Assembly (NCBI GenBank): GCA_022426155.1
Contig: JAKMEE010000047.1
Coordinates: 88,491-152,490, forward strand
Origin: Candidatus Poseidonia sp.
GTDB taxonomy: Archaea > Thermoplasmatota > Poseidoniia > Poseidoniales > Poseidoniaceae
Length of the DNA stretch: 64,000 bases
Direction of reading: 5' to 3'
Shown one piece after another: positions 38,987 to 49,460 of the stretch. Positions within the stretch are counted from its first letter, which is position 1; every line of letters starts with the position of its first letter. The notes below the pieces were generated by a model, which worked only from the letters and a program-made list of their open reading frames with translations, was not told where the DNA came from and did no database searches. A program made the translations under genes and the position numbers.

Positions 38987-40399
38987 TTAGACTCCAACGT
39001 TTCTAATTTCAGGAGTTTGATCAGCGATCAAAAATTCCAACATGGCAGCCCACATGACGAATTCAATTGATTTTTCTAATTCTTCTTGACCACCCACTTC
39101 TGAGACCATATTGTCCAATGTGTCGGTTGGAGAGTGATATGCGTCGTAATCATCGTCATAAGCGCCAAGGTGGAAGATGGTTTGAGCTCCGAGGTCACGG
39201 AACGTAACGTGGTCTGAACGCCCAAATGTGTCTTCGTGAACGTCCATGACGAGATTACTATGCTCATCCCAATGTTGGTCACAGCCTGAGCCATAACTTC
39301 CATCAATGGTCAAGTTCATCGGGGCCTTGAGGACATTCCTGTGGACGTGATCCAAGACATCGGTGATGGCTACATCTTGCTCGTTAGGGTCAAAATCAGG
39401 GCCTGACCATGCGTGATATGGGAAAGGGTCTCCATTCGCCTTATGTGCAGGCCATGAAATTCCCATCATGTCCATGTTGATGTAGAATTTCAATTCTTTA
39501 TCCTTAGGTAGGCAATAATCACAATCGTTGGTTGCGAAGGCATTTGACCCTCGCAATCCCTCTTCTTCGCTCGACCAAAGGGCCAAGAAAGTGTCACATT
39601 CAAAGGTCAAATCCACAAAAGCACGAGCATAAAGCATCATCGAAACTGTCCCAGCAGTGTTGTCATAGGCTCCCTCATAGGTGCCAGCAAGGCTACCGGG
39701 TGGTGCGACATCCATGTGAGCTCCCATTCCTTGGACACAGGAGTCATTGCGCCCTTCCTTCCATGCAATCACATTCAGGCTCTCGGGCTGAGTTGGATTA
39801 CCGTGATCAAATACTCGCATCATGTGCGTTTCATACCCTAGGCCTTCGAAATGCCCCTTGAAGTATGCAGCCGCTCGCTCGAATTGTGGGTTTCCTGACC
39901 CCATCCAACGATTGATGTATCCTCCGCATTCGGTGGAATCCGAGCAAACGCTGGTGATGTAATCCATTTTTTGGAACCATTCTTCACCGTTGACTATGGG
40001 CAATCCTTCAAGCACTGGGAGGTCGATTGCTGTGGACCGTCCATCAGGATGGTACAGTGTCAAATTTGCTTCAGTGGTGTACGGAGTCGTCATCATTTGA
40101 CCGGCTAATCGCCCTTCCTCCCCAACGACAATTTCTCCTCCAGGAATGATGGTTCCATTCACGAAGAGGAAGATGTCAACAGGGACAACCAAACGTTGCC
40201 CTTCTCCCTCGAGCATGAAATCATGCCATTCGCCAGTATTGAGGCTGACAGTAAGTGGGCTCTTGGCATCAATGAGGAAGATTTCAGACACTTCAACCTT
40301 CTCAAGTTCGTCCTCACCAAAGCAACCAGCAAGAGGTGCAAGCAGCATCAATGACATCATTGCGAACGCTCGTAACGAGGCTATGGAACTGGTTCCCAT
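38987..40399 (-). CDS. Lipoprotein M28-family metallopeptidase
   Basis: Lipobox-like LLAPLAGCFG; GMGAHMDVAPPGSLAGTYEGAYDNTAGTVSMMLYARAF...LWSSEEEGLRGSNAF. Confidence 0.8.
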   Translation of the reverse strand: MGTSSIASLRAFAMMSLMLLAPLAGCFGEDELEKVEVSEIFLIDAKSPLTVSLNTGEWHDFMLEGEGQRLVVPVDIFLFVNGTIIPGGEIVVGEEGRLAGQMMTTPYTTEANLTLYHPDGRSTAIDLPVLEGLPIVNGEEWFQKMDYITSVCSDSTECGGYINRWMGSGNPQFERAAAYFKGHFEGLGYETHMMRVFDHGNPTQPESLNVIAWKEGRNDSCVQGMGAHMDVAPPGSLAGTYEGAYDNTAGTVSMMLYARAFVDLTFECDTFLALWSSEEEGLRGSNAFATNDCDYCLPKDKELKFYINMDMMGISWPAHKANGDPFPYHAWSGPDFDPNEQDVAITDVLDHVHRNVLKAPMNLTIDGSYGSGCDQHWDEHSNLVMDVHEDTFGRSDHVTFRDLGAQTIFHLGAYDDDYDAYHSPTDTLDNMVSEVGGQEELEKSIEFVMWAAMLEFLIADQTPEIRNVGV

Positions 40400-40458
40400 G
40401 CCCAGCCGTCACGCTTGTGCTTCATAGGGGTTAGCATTTCTTGGTGACGGAAACGGAA

Positions 40459-41112
40459 TCAATAAGGGACATCTTTCCATCCGATTTTGTAACCAATCAG
40501 GTTGAACGAACGATGCAGGACCGGTGTGAAAGCGATTAACGCCAACATGGGGAGGCGTAATTCTTCTGCAGCCAGTACGGACGTCCCTAGGAAGAGTTGG
40601 CCGAAGAGGAACACCATAATGGCAAACGGTAGCGTGTCGAGAAGAGGGGCTTTGGATGAAATTTCCCCCTCTCGCTTCAACCCTCGACGTCGCTTGAAAA
40701 ACGATCCAGTGCTATCGCCGAGTAAGCATGCAAATCCAAGGAATGTGCCCAGGATGAAGGCTGTAAACGATGTTCCTCCGATGTCGAACCATGTTCCTTC
40801 CGAGCCGATTAGTGGGGATGCGAAGACTGTTGAACCATCGTCAAAAACCGTTGAGAGAGAGCCTTGGTCTACGAGACCTACGATAAGCATGCACAGTAAA
40901 CCAGAGGTTAGCGAACCCCCAATCAATCCGTTCCATGTCTTTCCATCTCCGAGGATTCTGTTTCCATCACTGTGGGTTCTTCCTCCGTCGATTGGCCAAG
41001 GGCCGTAACCAGTTTTTGGAAGCCATTTCCCCCACATCATTGCAAAGGTATTGGCTAAAAAACCCGGAAGATAGAGCCAGAGTGTGAGCAAACAGAGCAT
41101 TAGGAAATTCAT
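40459..41112 (-). CDS. carS: CDP-archaeol synthase (CarS/DUF46-like)
   Basis: LPGFLANTFAMMWGKWLPKTGYGPWPIDGGRTHSDGNRILGDGKTWNGLIGG...GDSTGSFFKRRRGLKREGEISSKAPLLDTLPFA matches the CarS pattern. Confidence 0.82.
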   Translation of the reverse strand: MNFLMLCLLTLWLYLPGFLANTFAMMWGKWLPKTGYGPWPIDGGRTHSDGNRILGDGKTWNGLIGGSLTSGLLCMLIVGLVDQGSLSTVFDDGSTVFASPLIGSEGTWFDIGGTSFTAFILGTFLGFACLLGDSTGSFFKRRRGLKREGEISSKAPLLDTLPFAIMVFLFGQLFLGTSVLAAEELRLPMLALIAFTPVLHRSFNLIGYKIGWKDVPY

Positions 41113-41238
41113 GTCATCAACTCAGCACCGTCTCATGGATACAGCCATCGGTCGGTTAGGAGAGCCTTTCATTGTTGCGAGATGGACATGAATCAAGTGT
41201 CACGAAGGGCACAGCCCCATAGGAGTTACCTGAGAGGT

Positions 41239-41309
41239 GCGGATAGCGGGAGTCGAACCCACGACATAAGGTTGGAAACCTCAGATGATAACCACTTCAC
41301 CATATCCGC
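41239..41309 (-). tRNA. tRNA-Gly (anticodon TCC)
   Basis: Reverse complement GCGGATATGGTGAAGTGGTTATCATCTGAGGTTTCCAACCTTATGTCGTGGGTTCGACTCCCGCTATCCGC folds as a cloverleaf: 7-bp acceptor stem, loop TTTCCAA, T loop TTCGACT. No encoded CCA. Confidence 0.93.
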
Positions 41310-41372
41310 AAGGGTGGTTGTGCCTCCGAGCATCCTCTCCTCTTTGAGGAAATCGGTTCAAGGGGTTCTCAT

Positions 41373-44300
41373 TCACTTCTTACTTTTGTAATTATCAAAC
41401 ATCGATGGTCCTCGGTTTTTGCGTACCGAAGAGGGAATGGTTGTCTCTGCCTTGCGCTGCAACATTGTGGGTGTTGATGTTTCATCGCTTGCATATTGGC
41501 GGTGAATTTCCTCGACTCGAGCACGACGCTTTTGTTCATGCTGTTTCGATTTGGACTGACCACGGATCACCAATGCACCCATCAAGACGAACAAGACCAA
41601 GCCTCCAAGCAGGGCTTGGAAGAGAGGGTTTTCCGTGTAATCCATCAGGGAGGATGTACCATCGTTCACTAAGACCAACGGGGCATTCGAATCACTCACA
41701 ATGATGGTCACGGTTACCGTTGCCATCGGATTGTCCGCACCAGGTTCACGAGCCATCAATTGGAGTTGATGTTCACCAACGGTCTTCCCTTCACCTGAGA
41801 AGGTCACCGTTTGTGTATTGCCAGATGTGGGGGTGAAGGTGAGGAATTGGGACGTGGAATCACCCACGAGGGCATTGGTGCTTTGCATTTCGATATGAGC
41901 TGCAAACGATGCGTCCATGGAAGTCGTGACGACGCAAGCGAAGGTGAAATAACCACCCGCTGCAATGTCAATCCGATGTATCAAGGGAGTGCATGTCATG
42001 GTGGATTCAGCTGAATTTCGAGTTGGGTCGTTGGGCCAATGGTCCGGTTTGTAAGCACCCAAAGAGTCGTTATCGCCCCACCCGTCTCCATCAGCATCGG
42101 TGGTTTGGGAACGTTCCTCTGGGAAAGCGTCCGATTGGTCTGCTCTTCCATCTCCATCTCCATCAGGGCATCCCATCTCATTGTTGACAGTGGAGGTTCC
42201 CGCTTCAGTTGGGCAGGCATCACCATCGGTTCCAAGAGGTTCATCCCCGTATCCATCGCCATCTGAATCGGTCCATTGTGAACTATCATTCACCCATCCA
42301 TCGTTGTCATCACTGGTGCCATCTCCGTCACTGTCAACACATCCGTAGCGGTCCACGTTCGAAGAACCGGATGTGGTCGGACATAGGTCGGGGTTCACAC
42401 CCTGAGGGTTATCTCCGTATCCATCTCCATCCGTATCCAAGTATTGAGTTGATTCGTTGACAAATGCATCACCTGCATCAGAGGCTCCATCACTATCAGT
42501 GTCAATGCACCCGAAACGGTCAATTGTTGAGCTTCCAGCCTCGGAAGGACATGCATCGGGTTCATTTCCAGTGGCATTGTCTCCAAATCCATCAGCGTCA
42601 GCATCGCTTGTTTGTGTTGGGTCAAGTGGGAAGGCATCAGCTCCATCTTCTGGCCACCATCCGGAATCATTTCCAGCCGCAGCAGAAGGATTCGAAACAC
42701 CATCTCCATCGAGGTCAAGACATCCCAGCCGGTCCACTGTTGAGTTACCAAAGACGAGGGGGCACAGGTCCTCCACGTCATCGTATCCATCTCCATCGCT
42801 ATCGGTAGTACGTGTTGGGTCGAGTGGGAAGTCATCGGTTTGGTTTGAAACTCCATCTCCGTCGCTGTCGACACATCCAAATTGGTCAATGGTGGAGTTT
42901 CCTGCTTCACCAGGGCATGCATCGGGCTGTATTCCAGTGGCGTTATCTCCGTATCCATCTCCGTCTTGGTCTAGCCATTGTGTTGGTAGGTCGGGCAAGG
43001 CATCAAGGGCATTACTCCATCCGTCTCCGTCGTTATCAGGGCAGCCAAAGCTATTGCCATTGGTTGAATTTCCAGCAACGCCAGGGCATGCATCTGGTAG
43101 ATTTCCACCAGCATTATCGCCGTACCCATCTCCATCAATATCGGACCATTGGGTGCTATCGGTAGGATGACTATCCTGGGTATCTGCCCATCCATCCAAA
43201 TCTCCATCAGCGCAACCAAGTGTGTTGTTTTGCCATGAGGTGCCGTAGGTTAAGGGGCAAGAATCAGGAAGGCTTCCAGACGCATTGTCTCCAAATCCAT
43301 CGCCGTCAGTATCGTTCCATTGGGTTGCATCGGCAATAAAAGCATCAGCTCCATCGCCTGTGGCCCATGTCACATCAGGGTCAGAATATCCGTCTCCGTC
43401 AGCATCTGGACAACCCTTTCGGTCATGAACAGAGGTGCCGAATACCGCAGGACAATCATCGTCAAGCCCGTCGTCGTACCCATCGTTATCAGCATCGCCC
43501 CAACGAGTGGGGTCATTTGGATAGGCATCAGCGCCATTTCCGATTGTCCATGACCCATCAGGGTCAGAATATCCGTCTCCGTCAGTGTCCTGGCATCCGC
43601 GTCGGTCGGTGGTTGAATTTCCATCTGTTGACGGACAGGCATCTCCGTTCGTTCCAGATGGATTGTCTCCATATCCGTCACCGTCGCTATCCATCCATTG
43701 TGATGCATCATTTGGAGCAATGTCGGCTCCATTAGTAGTTGTCCATGTACTGTCCGCATCCGATGATCCATCACCATCTGAGTCGAGACATCCAAAGCGG
43801 TCTCGGGTTGAACTACCTGCGGTTGAGGGGCAATTATCCCCTTCAAATCCAGACGGTTCATCCCCAAATCCATCGGAGTCTGAATCAATCCATTGAGTGA
43901 CTTCGTTTGGGAAAGCATCGTCAACATCTGCATAACCATCGCTGTCTGTATCAGCGCATCCCAAGCGGCCAAGTTCGGTTGAGGTTCCCGCTGTTGAAGG
44001 GCAAGCATCCGGTGAGTTGCCAGTTGCGTTATCTCCGTAGCCGTCTCCGTCAGCATCGGCCCACTGAGTGGTGTCTGCATCAAAAGCATCGGCTCCTTGA
44101 CTCACTGTCCAACTGCCATCAGGGTCAGAATATCCGTCTCCATCACTGTCGGTACAACCGAACCGGTCATGGAGAGAATCTCCATTGATGCTCGGACATC
44201 CGTCACCGTTCGAAGCAGGAGGTGGATTATTTCCGTATCCATCTCCATCAGTATCTTCCCATTGAGTTGCATCGTTGGGGAACAGGTCAGCACCGTTGGA

Positions 44301-46937
44301 AGAGGTCCAAGACATGTCAGGGTCAGAATATCCGTCACCGTCTGTGTCAGTACACCCGTTTCGATCCTGGTCAGATGTGCCTGCGATGGCGTCACATGCA
44401 TCGGCACCATTTGACGTCGTCCAAGACCCATCTGGATCGGAATACCCGTCTCCATCACCGTCCGTACATCCATAGCGGTCGGTGGTTGAATTCCCTGCCA
44501 AGCTCGTGCAAGCGTCGGGTTCATTTCCAACTGCATTGTCTCCGTACCCGTCGTAATCAGTGTCAGCCCATTGCGTAGAATCTGAAGAGAATGCATCTGC
44601 CCCGTCATTGACGGTCCAAGTTGAATCGGGATTTGAGTATCCATCGCCATCAGTGTCGGGACAACCGTTACGATCAGAGGAAGAAGTCCCTGCCACATTG
44701 GTGCAATCATCGGAACTGTCGATGATTCCGTCAAGGTCAGCATCCTGGGTCAGGTTGGTCAAATTATAATCTCCTGACATTGCAAGAGCAAAGAATTGAG
44801 GGCCAGTTGGAATACTCGTCCCCACCACGCGAACTTCCCAAGTGCCCTGAGCAGGTGATGAGAATTTGAGGCCACGCAGGTTGTCAAGGTTGTTACTGAG
44901 ATTGGTCCAGGTTCCACTTGGGTCCTTAACGGCGAGGTCAACATCGTTGACAAGATTGGTTGAGGCAGCAGGTGTTGAGGCAGGGTCCGTCCAAGCCAGA
45001 GCGATGGTGAAATCATCTGCACTGTTTGGAACATTGAATGACCATCCTCGCTCGGCATTGGTCGTCACCGATTCACCATGGAGCCATGTGGTGTCAAGGG
45101 TGTTGGTCATGTTGACACGTCCCCATCCTTCGTGGTTGTTTGGGGCGGTCTCTCCAGCACCGTTGGTTGAGGAACCGTATTGCCCTGCCATATCAGTAGC
45201 TCCTGCCACATACATGGCCTTGATGAGTGCAGATGTTGGATTTGATTCTCCTTCGTTTTCAATCAAGTGTTCGAGGAGCAGAGCGGTTGCTCCAGCAGTA
45301 AGGGGTGTTGCCATACTCGTTCCACCCATGTAGGTATAACTAGCATTGTATGCGCCCCAACCAGTTGAACTGGTGCTACGAGATTTTGTTGAAAGGATCC
45401 ATGTTCCCGGTGCCGAAATATCAGGCTTGATTCGGTTGTCATCGGTTGGGCCTCGGGAAGAGAAATCTGCCATTCCTTCGATGTTATTTGCATAGGAGCC
45501 AAAGGTTGAACGGTCATTTTCACTTGCTCCAACCGTGAGGACGTTCTTTGCAGTAGCGGGTGAGCCCATCGAATCAAGGTCAATCTCACCATCACTATCT
45601 CCATCATCGCCTTCGTTTGCTGCGGCGAAGAGAATCACCAATTCATCATAGGTTCGTGCACTTGCATCAGCTTGTGCTGAGGAAGTCGTGTATGCTCCCG
45701 CAACATCCGAACCCCAAGAATTGGTGTGGACTCGACTACCGTTGGCCCAAGCGAGACTGAACAAGTCGTCAAGATCATCGGGAATTCCCAGAAGTGACTC
45801 TTCAGAATTGTAGGTGGTCGCTATTGAATGGAATAATAGATGTGATTCGGGGGCTGCTCCTACGATGTTATCGGTGTTGTGGGTGCCATCACCCAACACA
45901 GACCCGGCGACGTGGGTTCCATGGCCGTGGAGGTCTTCTGCGGTATCTCCACATGGCCAGGATCCGAGTGAATAGTAACTGCAAGCTCCAGCAGAGGGTG
46001 GGAATTCAAGAATACCTGTGATGTGATCTTTGAAATCGGGGTGCATGGCTGAGTTGTTGACGCCGTTATCCAAACCAGTATCTGCGACGGTGACGATGAT
46101 ACCACTACCATCCAATCCATTCCAGGAACTGTCCAATCCCGACATGTGGGATGAATCTTGCATGTGGTCAACTTCCATGATTTGCACCGCTTCTTCATTC
46201 ATCAATGTAAACAAAGGTCGGGGTTCAACCCATTCAACGGCGTCTTGTTCAACCAGCCAAGCCAAACCGCTAGGTTCGATGGCCATTGTTGCAAACCGAG
46301 TTGAATGGGACGAGAGGTGCACGTCATTTCGCTGGTTCAAACCATCTGGTAGTTCAGTACCGGAAAGCATGACATTGACCAAACCTCCTGCGGAATTCAC
46401 AAAGGAATTGTCAGAGTCTGTCGGCAATCCTTGCAAGGCTCGGGCCAAGTCCAAACGAACTTTATCCACACCGTCCATCACGGCCAAGCCTTGGACATCC
46501 AAGTCGAGCAATTCACTTGGACTCAAATCGTTGACGTCGCAATGGAACGTGGTCGGTGGCAAGAATGAATGGCATTCAACCCCAGCATCACTGAGATCGT
46601 GAAACCACTCCGACGGAACTGGGTAAGCGTGAGATAGCATGTGGAATCCGTCAACGGTAGATTCGCCAGTGAGTGTCGACCATTCAGAAGGATTGACCAT
46701 GACCGCATCTCTGTAGAGCAGGTTTGTTACTCCCGTCCCATCATTTAGATTTAGCCAACCATGTTGTGCGTCGGCGTTGACCTCAATTCCAACGCCTGAA
46801 AGAATTGCCAAATCGGCATCAGTATCAACTTCAAGCGAAGGAGAATCATCCCCACTGGCCATGGCGATTGGGGCCAGGACTTGGGTTATGAGGAGCGTCA
46901 TCAAGAGAGCGGATGAGCGTTGGGTCGGTGTCAGCAT
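41373..46937 (-). CDS. Subtilisin-like (S8) serine protease with long TSP type-3-like Ca-binding repeat stalk and C-terminal TM
   Basis: VTVADTGLDNG, DLHGHGTHVAGSV, YMGGTSMATPLTAG catalytic blocks; about 30 DxDxDG loops; start MLTPTQRSSALLMTLLITQVLAPIAMA at 46937. Confidence 0.88.
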   Translation of the reverse strand: MLTPTQRSSALLMTLLITQVLAPIAMASGDDSPSLEVDTDADLAILSGVGIEVNADAQHGWLNLNDGTGVTNLLYRDAVMVNPSEWSTLTGESTVDGFHMLSHAYPVPSEWFHDLSDAGVECHSFLPPTTFHCDVNDLSPSELLDLDVQGLAVMDGVDKVRLDLARALQGLPTDSDNSFVNSAGGLVNVMLSGTELPDGLNQRNDVHLSSHSTRFATMAIEPSGLAWLVEQDAVEWVEPRPLFTLMNEEAVQIMEVDHMQDSSHMSGLDSSWNGLDGSGIIVTVADTGLDNGVNNSAMHPDFKDHITGILEFPPSAGACSYYSLGSWPCGDTAEDLHGHGTHVAGSVLGDGTHNTDNIVGAAPESHLLFHSIATTYNSEESLLGIPDDLDDLFSLAWANGSRVHTNSWGSDVAGAYTTSSAQADASARTYDELVILFAAANEGDDGDSDGEIDLDSMGSPATAKNVLTVGASENDRSTFGSYANNIEGMADFSSRGPTDDNRIKPDISAPGTWILSTKSRSTSSTGWGAYNASYTYMGGTSMATPLTAGATALLLEHLIENEGESNPTSALIKAMYVAGATDMAGQYGSSTNGAGETAPNNHEGWGRVNMTNTLDTTWLHGESVTTNAERGWSFNVPNSADDFTIALAWTDPASTPAASTNLVNDVDLAVKDPSGTWTNLSNNLDNLRGLKFSSPAQGTWEVRVVGTSIPTGPQFFALAMSGDYNLTNLTQDADLDGIIDSSDDCTNVAGTSSSDRNGCPDTDGDGYSNPDSTWTVNDGADAFSSDSTQWADTDYDGYGDNAVGNEPDACTSLAGNSTTDRYGCTDGDGDGYSDPDGSWTTSNGADACDAIAGTSDQDRNGCTDTDGDGYSDPDMSWTSSNGADLFPNDATQWEDTDGDGYGNNPPPASNGDGCPSINGDSLHDRFGCTDSDGDGYSDPDGSWTVSQGADAFDADTTQWADADGDGYGDNATGNSPDACPSTAGTSTELGRLGCADTDSDGYADVDDAFPNEVTQWIDSDSDGFGDEPSGFEGDNCPSTAGSSTRDRFGCLDSDGDGSSDADSTWTTTNGADIAPNDASQWMDSDGDGYGDNPSGTNGDACPSTDGNSTTDRRGCQDTDGDGYSDPDGSWTIGNGADAYPNDPTRWGDADNDGYDDGLDDDCPAVFGTSVHDRKGCPDADGDGYSDPDVTWATGDGADAFIADATQWNDTDGDGFGDNASGSLPDSCPLTYGTSWQNNTLGCADGDLDGWADTQDSHPTDSTQWSDIDGDGYGDNAGGNLPDACPGVAGNSTNGNSFGCPDNDGDGWSNALDALPDLPTQWLDQDGDGYGDNATGIQPDACPGEAGNSTIDQFGCVDSDGDGVSNQTDDFPLDPTRTTDSDGDGYDDVEDLCPLVFGNSTVDRLGCLDLDGDGVSNPSAAAGNDSGWWPEDGADAFPLDPTQTSDADADGFGDNATGNEPDACPSEAGSSTIDRFGCIDTDSDGASDAGDAFVNESTQYLDTDGDGYGDNPQGVNPDLCPTTSGSSNVDRYGCVDSDGDGTSDDNDGWVNDSSQWTDSDGDGYGDEPLGTDGDACPTEAGTSTVNNEMGCPDGDGDGRADQSDAFPEERSQTTDADGDGWGDNDSLGAYKPDHWPNDPTRNSAESTMTCTPLIHRIDIAAGGYFTFACVVTTSMDASFAAHIEMQSTNALVGDSTSQFLTFTPTSGNTQTVTFSGEGKTVGEHQLQLMAREPGADNPMATVTVTIIVSDSNAPLVLVNDGTSSLMDYTENPLFQALLGGLVLFVLMGALVIRGQSKSKQHEQKRRARVEEIHRQYASDETSTPTMLQRKAETTIPSSVRKNRGPSMFDNYKSKK
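42010..44760 (-). repeat. TSP3-like coding repeat tract
   Basis: Alternating CxDxDGDGYSDPDGSW and DxDGDGYGDN...DACPxxxGxST units, about 30 by eye, visible in DNA as recurring ccgtctccgtcag/ccatctccatc. Confidence 0.85.
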
Positions 46938-47014
46938 GATATGACCAGAGCGTCGTACCTCATCAAGGATTCCTTTCCCCTTCAGAAAACATCTCATATC
47001 ACGAGGGTTCAATA

Positions 47015-48895
47015 ATGACGGAGCGACGCCCAAAGGATATGTCACGAGGCCGTGGTTCTGCAAGCAAGAGTGATGTGATGTCGCCTGAGGACATCAATGA
47101 GGGCGCACAGGTCTTGGGAAAGCAAATTTGGCGTGTGGTTCCTTACGCTAAGAAATATCCAAAACGAGCTTTGACGGGTATTGCAGCCAACGCTGCAGCA
47201 CGGTTCTTTGACCTCATGCCGTTCGTCGCTATCGGTCTGGCCGTGGATTATTTCACCAATGACCGAACATTGAGTGGGCCACAAATCATTCAGGACACTG
47301 TCACGTTGTTTGGTACTGACCCAGCGATTGGTTACGGCATTCTGATTTTCCTCGGCTTCTTTTGCCTGGCCATTTTCCAAGGTATCTCAGAATATGCATG
47401 GCAGACTTTGGGGTATAACATTCAACACGACTTGCGAATGGACGCAACAAAATCCCTCATTGCCATGGAAGCATCATACTACGATTTGCGTCAGACGGGT
47501 CAAATCATGTCAGTTCTTTCAAGCGACGTCAATCAACTCGAAGACGTGGTTTCAGATTCTTCGACCTCCATCATCCGAATCGTGATTACCTTTGCAACCG
47601 CTTTCGTGATTTTGGTCCTGATGTCATGGAAATTGGCGTTGGTGCTCTTTGCACCGTTGGCCCTCATCGTGCCGGGTGTGTATTGGTTCTCAACCCGGGT
47701 GCAACGCAAATATCGCAAGCAGCGAGAGTCTACGGGTGACATCAATGCGGTGTTGGAAAACCTCATTTCTGGCATTGCCGTTGTCCAAGCCTTCAATGCT
47801 CAAGACTGGGAAGCCGAGCGTGTTTCACGTGAATCGGGGTCATATCGTGACCAAGCCATGGGAGCCAGCAAAGATCGAAATCGCTTCGTTCCTATGTTGT
47901 ACGCAGTTGCAGGTATCGCCTTTGGGTTATTGGTCACAGCAGGGGGCTATCTTGCCAGCGAGGGTGACATCACCACAGGGCAACTCGTGACTTTCCTACT
48001 CATCAGCACTCGAATGACCATGCCGATGTTCATCTTTGGATTGCTCGTCAATCAACTTCAGCGAGGTGAAGCAGCAGCCCGTCGTGTGTTTGCAGTGGTT
48101 GACTTGGAGCCAAAAATCATCGATACTGAACATGCGGTGGAACTCGACGGACCAATCAAGAGTATTGAATTTAACAACGTATATTTCACGTATCCCAACA
48201 CCACGATCAAGGTGTTGAACGGAATTTCATTCAAGGTAACTGGAGGGGAGTTCCTTGGCATTATGGGGCACACGGGGGCTGGAAAAACTACCATTCTCAA
48301 GTTACTCATGCGCTATTACACCCCCGACAGCGGCGAGGTGTTGGTGAACGGAAAACCGATCACCGACTTTACACTTCATTCAGTTCGCAATGCTATTGGC
48401 TTTGTTAGCCAAGACCCTTTCCTGTTCTATGGCAGTGTAAAGGACAACGTACTCTACAATCAGGACGCAAGCTCAGAGGAACTCAAGCATGCGCTGGAAT
48501 TGGCGGGTGCTTTGGACTTCGTCCAAGAACTCGAAGACGGCATGGACACCATGGTGGGTGACCGTGGAGCAAAATTGAGCGGTGGGCAACGAGCAAGGGT
48601 TTCACTTGCACGTGCTTTGCTCAAGTCCCCGAGTTTGCTTATTCTCGATGAGGCAAGTAGCGCACTCGATGCAGAAACAGAGCGTCGGATCCAAGAAAAC
48701 CTTCTTTCGTCTGGTACAGAACGAGCCACAATTGCTGTTGCTCACCGACTGAGCACCATTCGTAATGCTAACGAGATTCTGTCAATGGTTGACGGGGCCG
48801 TCGTTGAACGCGGACAACACGATGAATTGGTAGACTCCGGCGGAGTTTATGCCAGTCAATGGACCATCCAAACTGGTGACATGGCTGGACTGTGA
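47015..48895 (+). CDS. ABC transporter, fused permease-ATPase (MsbA/multidrug exporter type)
   Basis: GIMGHTGAGKTTILKLL Walker A, LSGGQRARVSLARALL signature, LLILDEASSALD Walker B. Confidence 0.92.
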   Translation: MTERRPKDMSRGRGSASKSDVMSPEDINEGAQVLGKQIWRVVPYAKKYPKRALTGIAANAAARFFDLMPFVAIGLAVDYFTNDRTLSGPQIIQDTVTLFGTDPAIGYGILIFLGFFCLAIFQGISEYAWQTLGYNIQHDLRMDATKSLIAMEASYYDLRQTGQIMSVLSSDVNQLEDVVSDSSTSIIRIVITFATAFVILVLMSWKLALVLFAPLALIVPGVYWFSTRVQRKYRKQRESTGDINAVLENLISGIAVVQAFNAQDWEAERVSRESGSYRDQAMGASKDRNRFVPMLYAVAGIAFGLLVTAGGYLASEGDITTGQLVTFLLISTRMTMPMFIFGLLVNQLQRGEAAARRVFAVVDLEPKIIDTEHAVELDGPIKSIEFNNVYFTYPNTTIKVLNGISFKVTGGEFLGIMGHTGAGKTTILKLLMRYYTPDSGEVLVNGKPITDFTLHSVRNAIGFVSQDPFLFYGSVKDNVLYNQDASSEELKHALELAGALDFVQELEDGMDTMVGDRGAKLSGGQRARVSLARALLKSPSLLILDEASSALDAETERRIQENLLSSGTERATIAVAHRLSTIRNANEILSMVDGAVVERGQHDELVDSGGVYASQWTIQTGDMAGL

Positions 48896-48896
48896 T

Positions 48897-49460
48897 TCAG
48901 GCATTGGACGAGCGGCGCACAGCTACGAGGTTGAGCACCGCCCCTATGATCACTAGGAGTGAGAGCCACATCGGCATGAGCGGGACCATGTCGTAGGGGA
49001 GATGGAAGAAATCTAACAGTGATTCACCTCTTGAGAAGGTCCCGCCGATTGAAGCGGTTAACAGAATCAATCCCGACGCCACCATGCCGCCAAGCATTTG
49101 CCATCGTTTACTCATCGTGTGTTCCCAAATGGCAACACCCCTGCTTCTTCGGGCAAGTAATACGCCCAAAGCGAGCCCAAGCGATGCTGAGGAAAGAAAG
49201 AGTTTGTTGATGAGCAATGGGTGGTCAATACCGTCACCTGGGCTGGATTGAATTCCAGAAAAAATGGCGAGTGGCATGGCCAGCAGTCCGAATGCAAGCG
49301 CAAAGTGTGCAATGTGGTCGAAATGCTTGAGATATGCTTCAAGACGAGTGACTCCATGACTGGCCAAACCTGCCAAAAGGAAGGCAGTACCTGCCATTGC
49401 GAATGAACCAACGGTCATCTCGGTTGCGACGACGTGCAACGTCCCTGACGAAACCATCAC
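48897..49460 (-). CDS. Multi-pass membrane protein
   Basis: 187 aa with about five hydrophobic segments. Confidence 0.5.
   Translation of the reverse strand: MMVSSGTLHVVATEMTVGSFAMAGTAFLLAGLASHGVTRLEAYLKHFDHIAHFALAFGLLAMPLAIFSGIQSSPGDGIDHPLLINKLFLSSASLGLALGVLLARRSRGVAIWEHTMSKRWQMLGGMVASGLILLTASIGGTFSRGESLLDFFHLPYDMVPLMPMWLSLLVIIGAVLNLVAVRRSSNA

Noticed and set aside
42010-44760. CRISPR-like regular repeats
   Set aside because: Repeats are imperfect, in frame, and translate to TSP3-like DxDxDG loops; no unique spacers between identical repeats.
42395-44769. Many overlapping alternative-frame ORFs in the TSP3 tract (e.g. 42457..43170 +, 43370..44089 -, 44102..44743 -)
   Set aside because: They are low-complexity shadows of the coding repeats with no recognisable domains.
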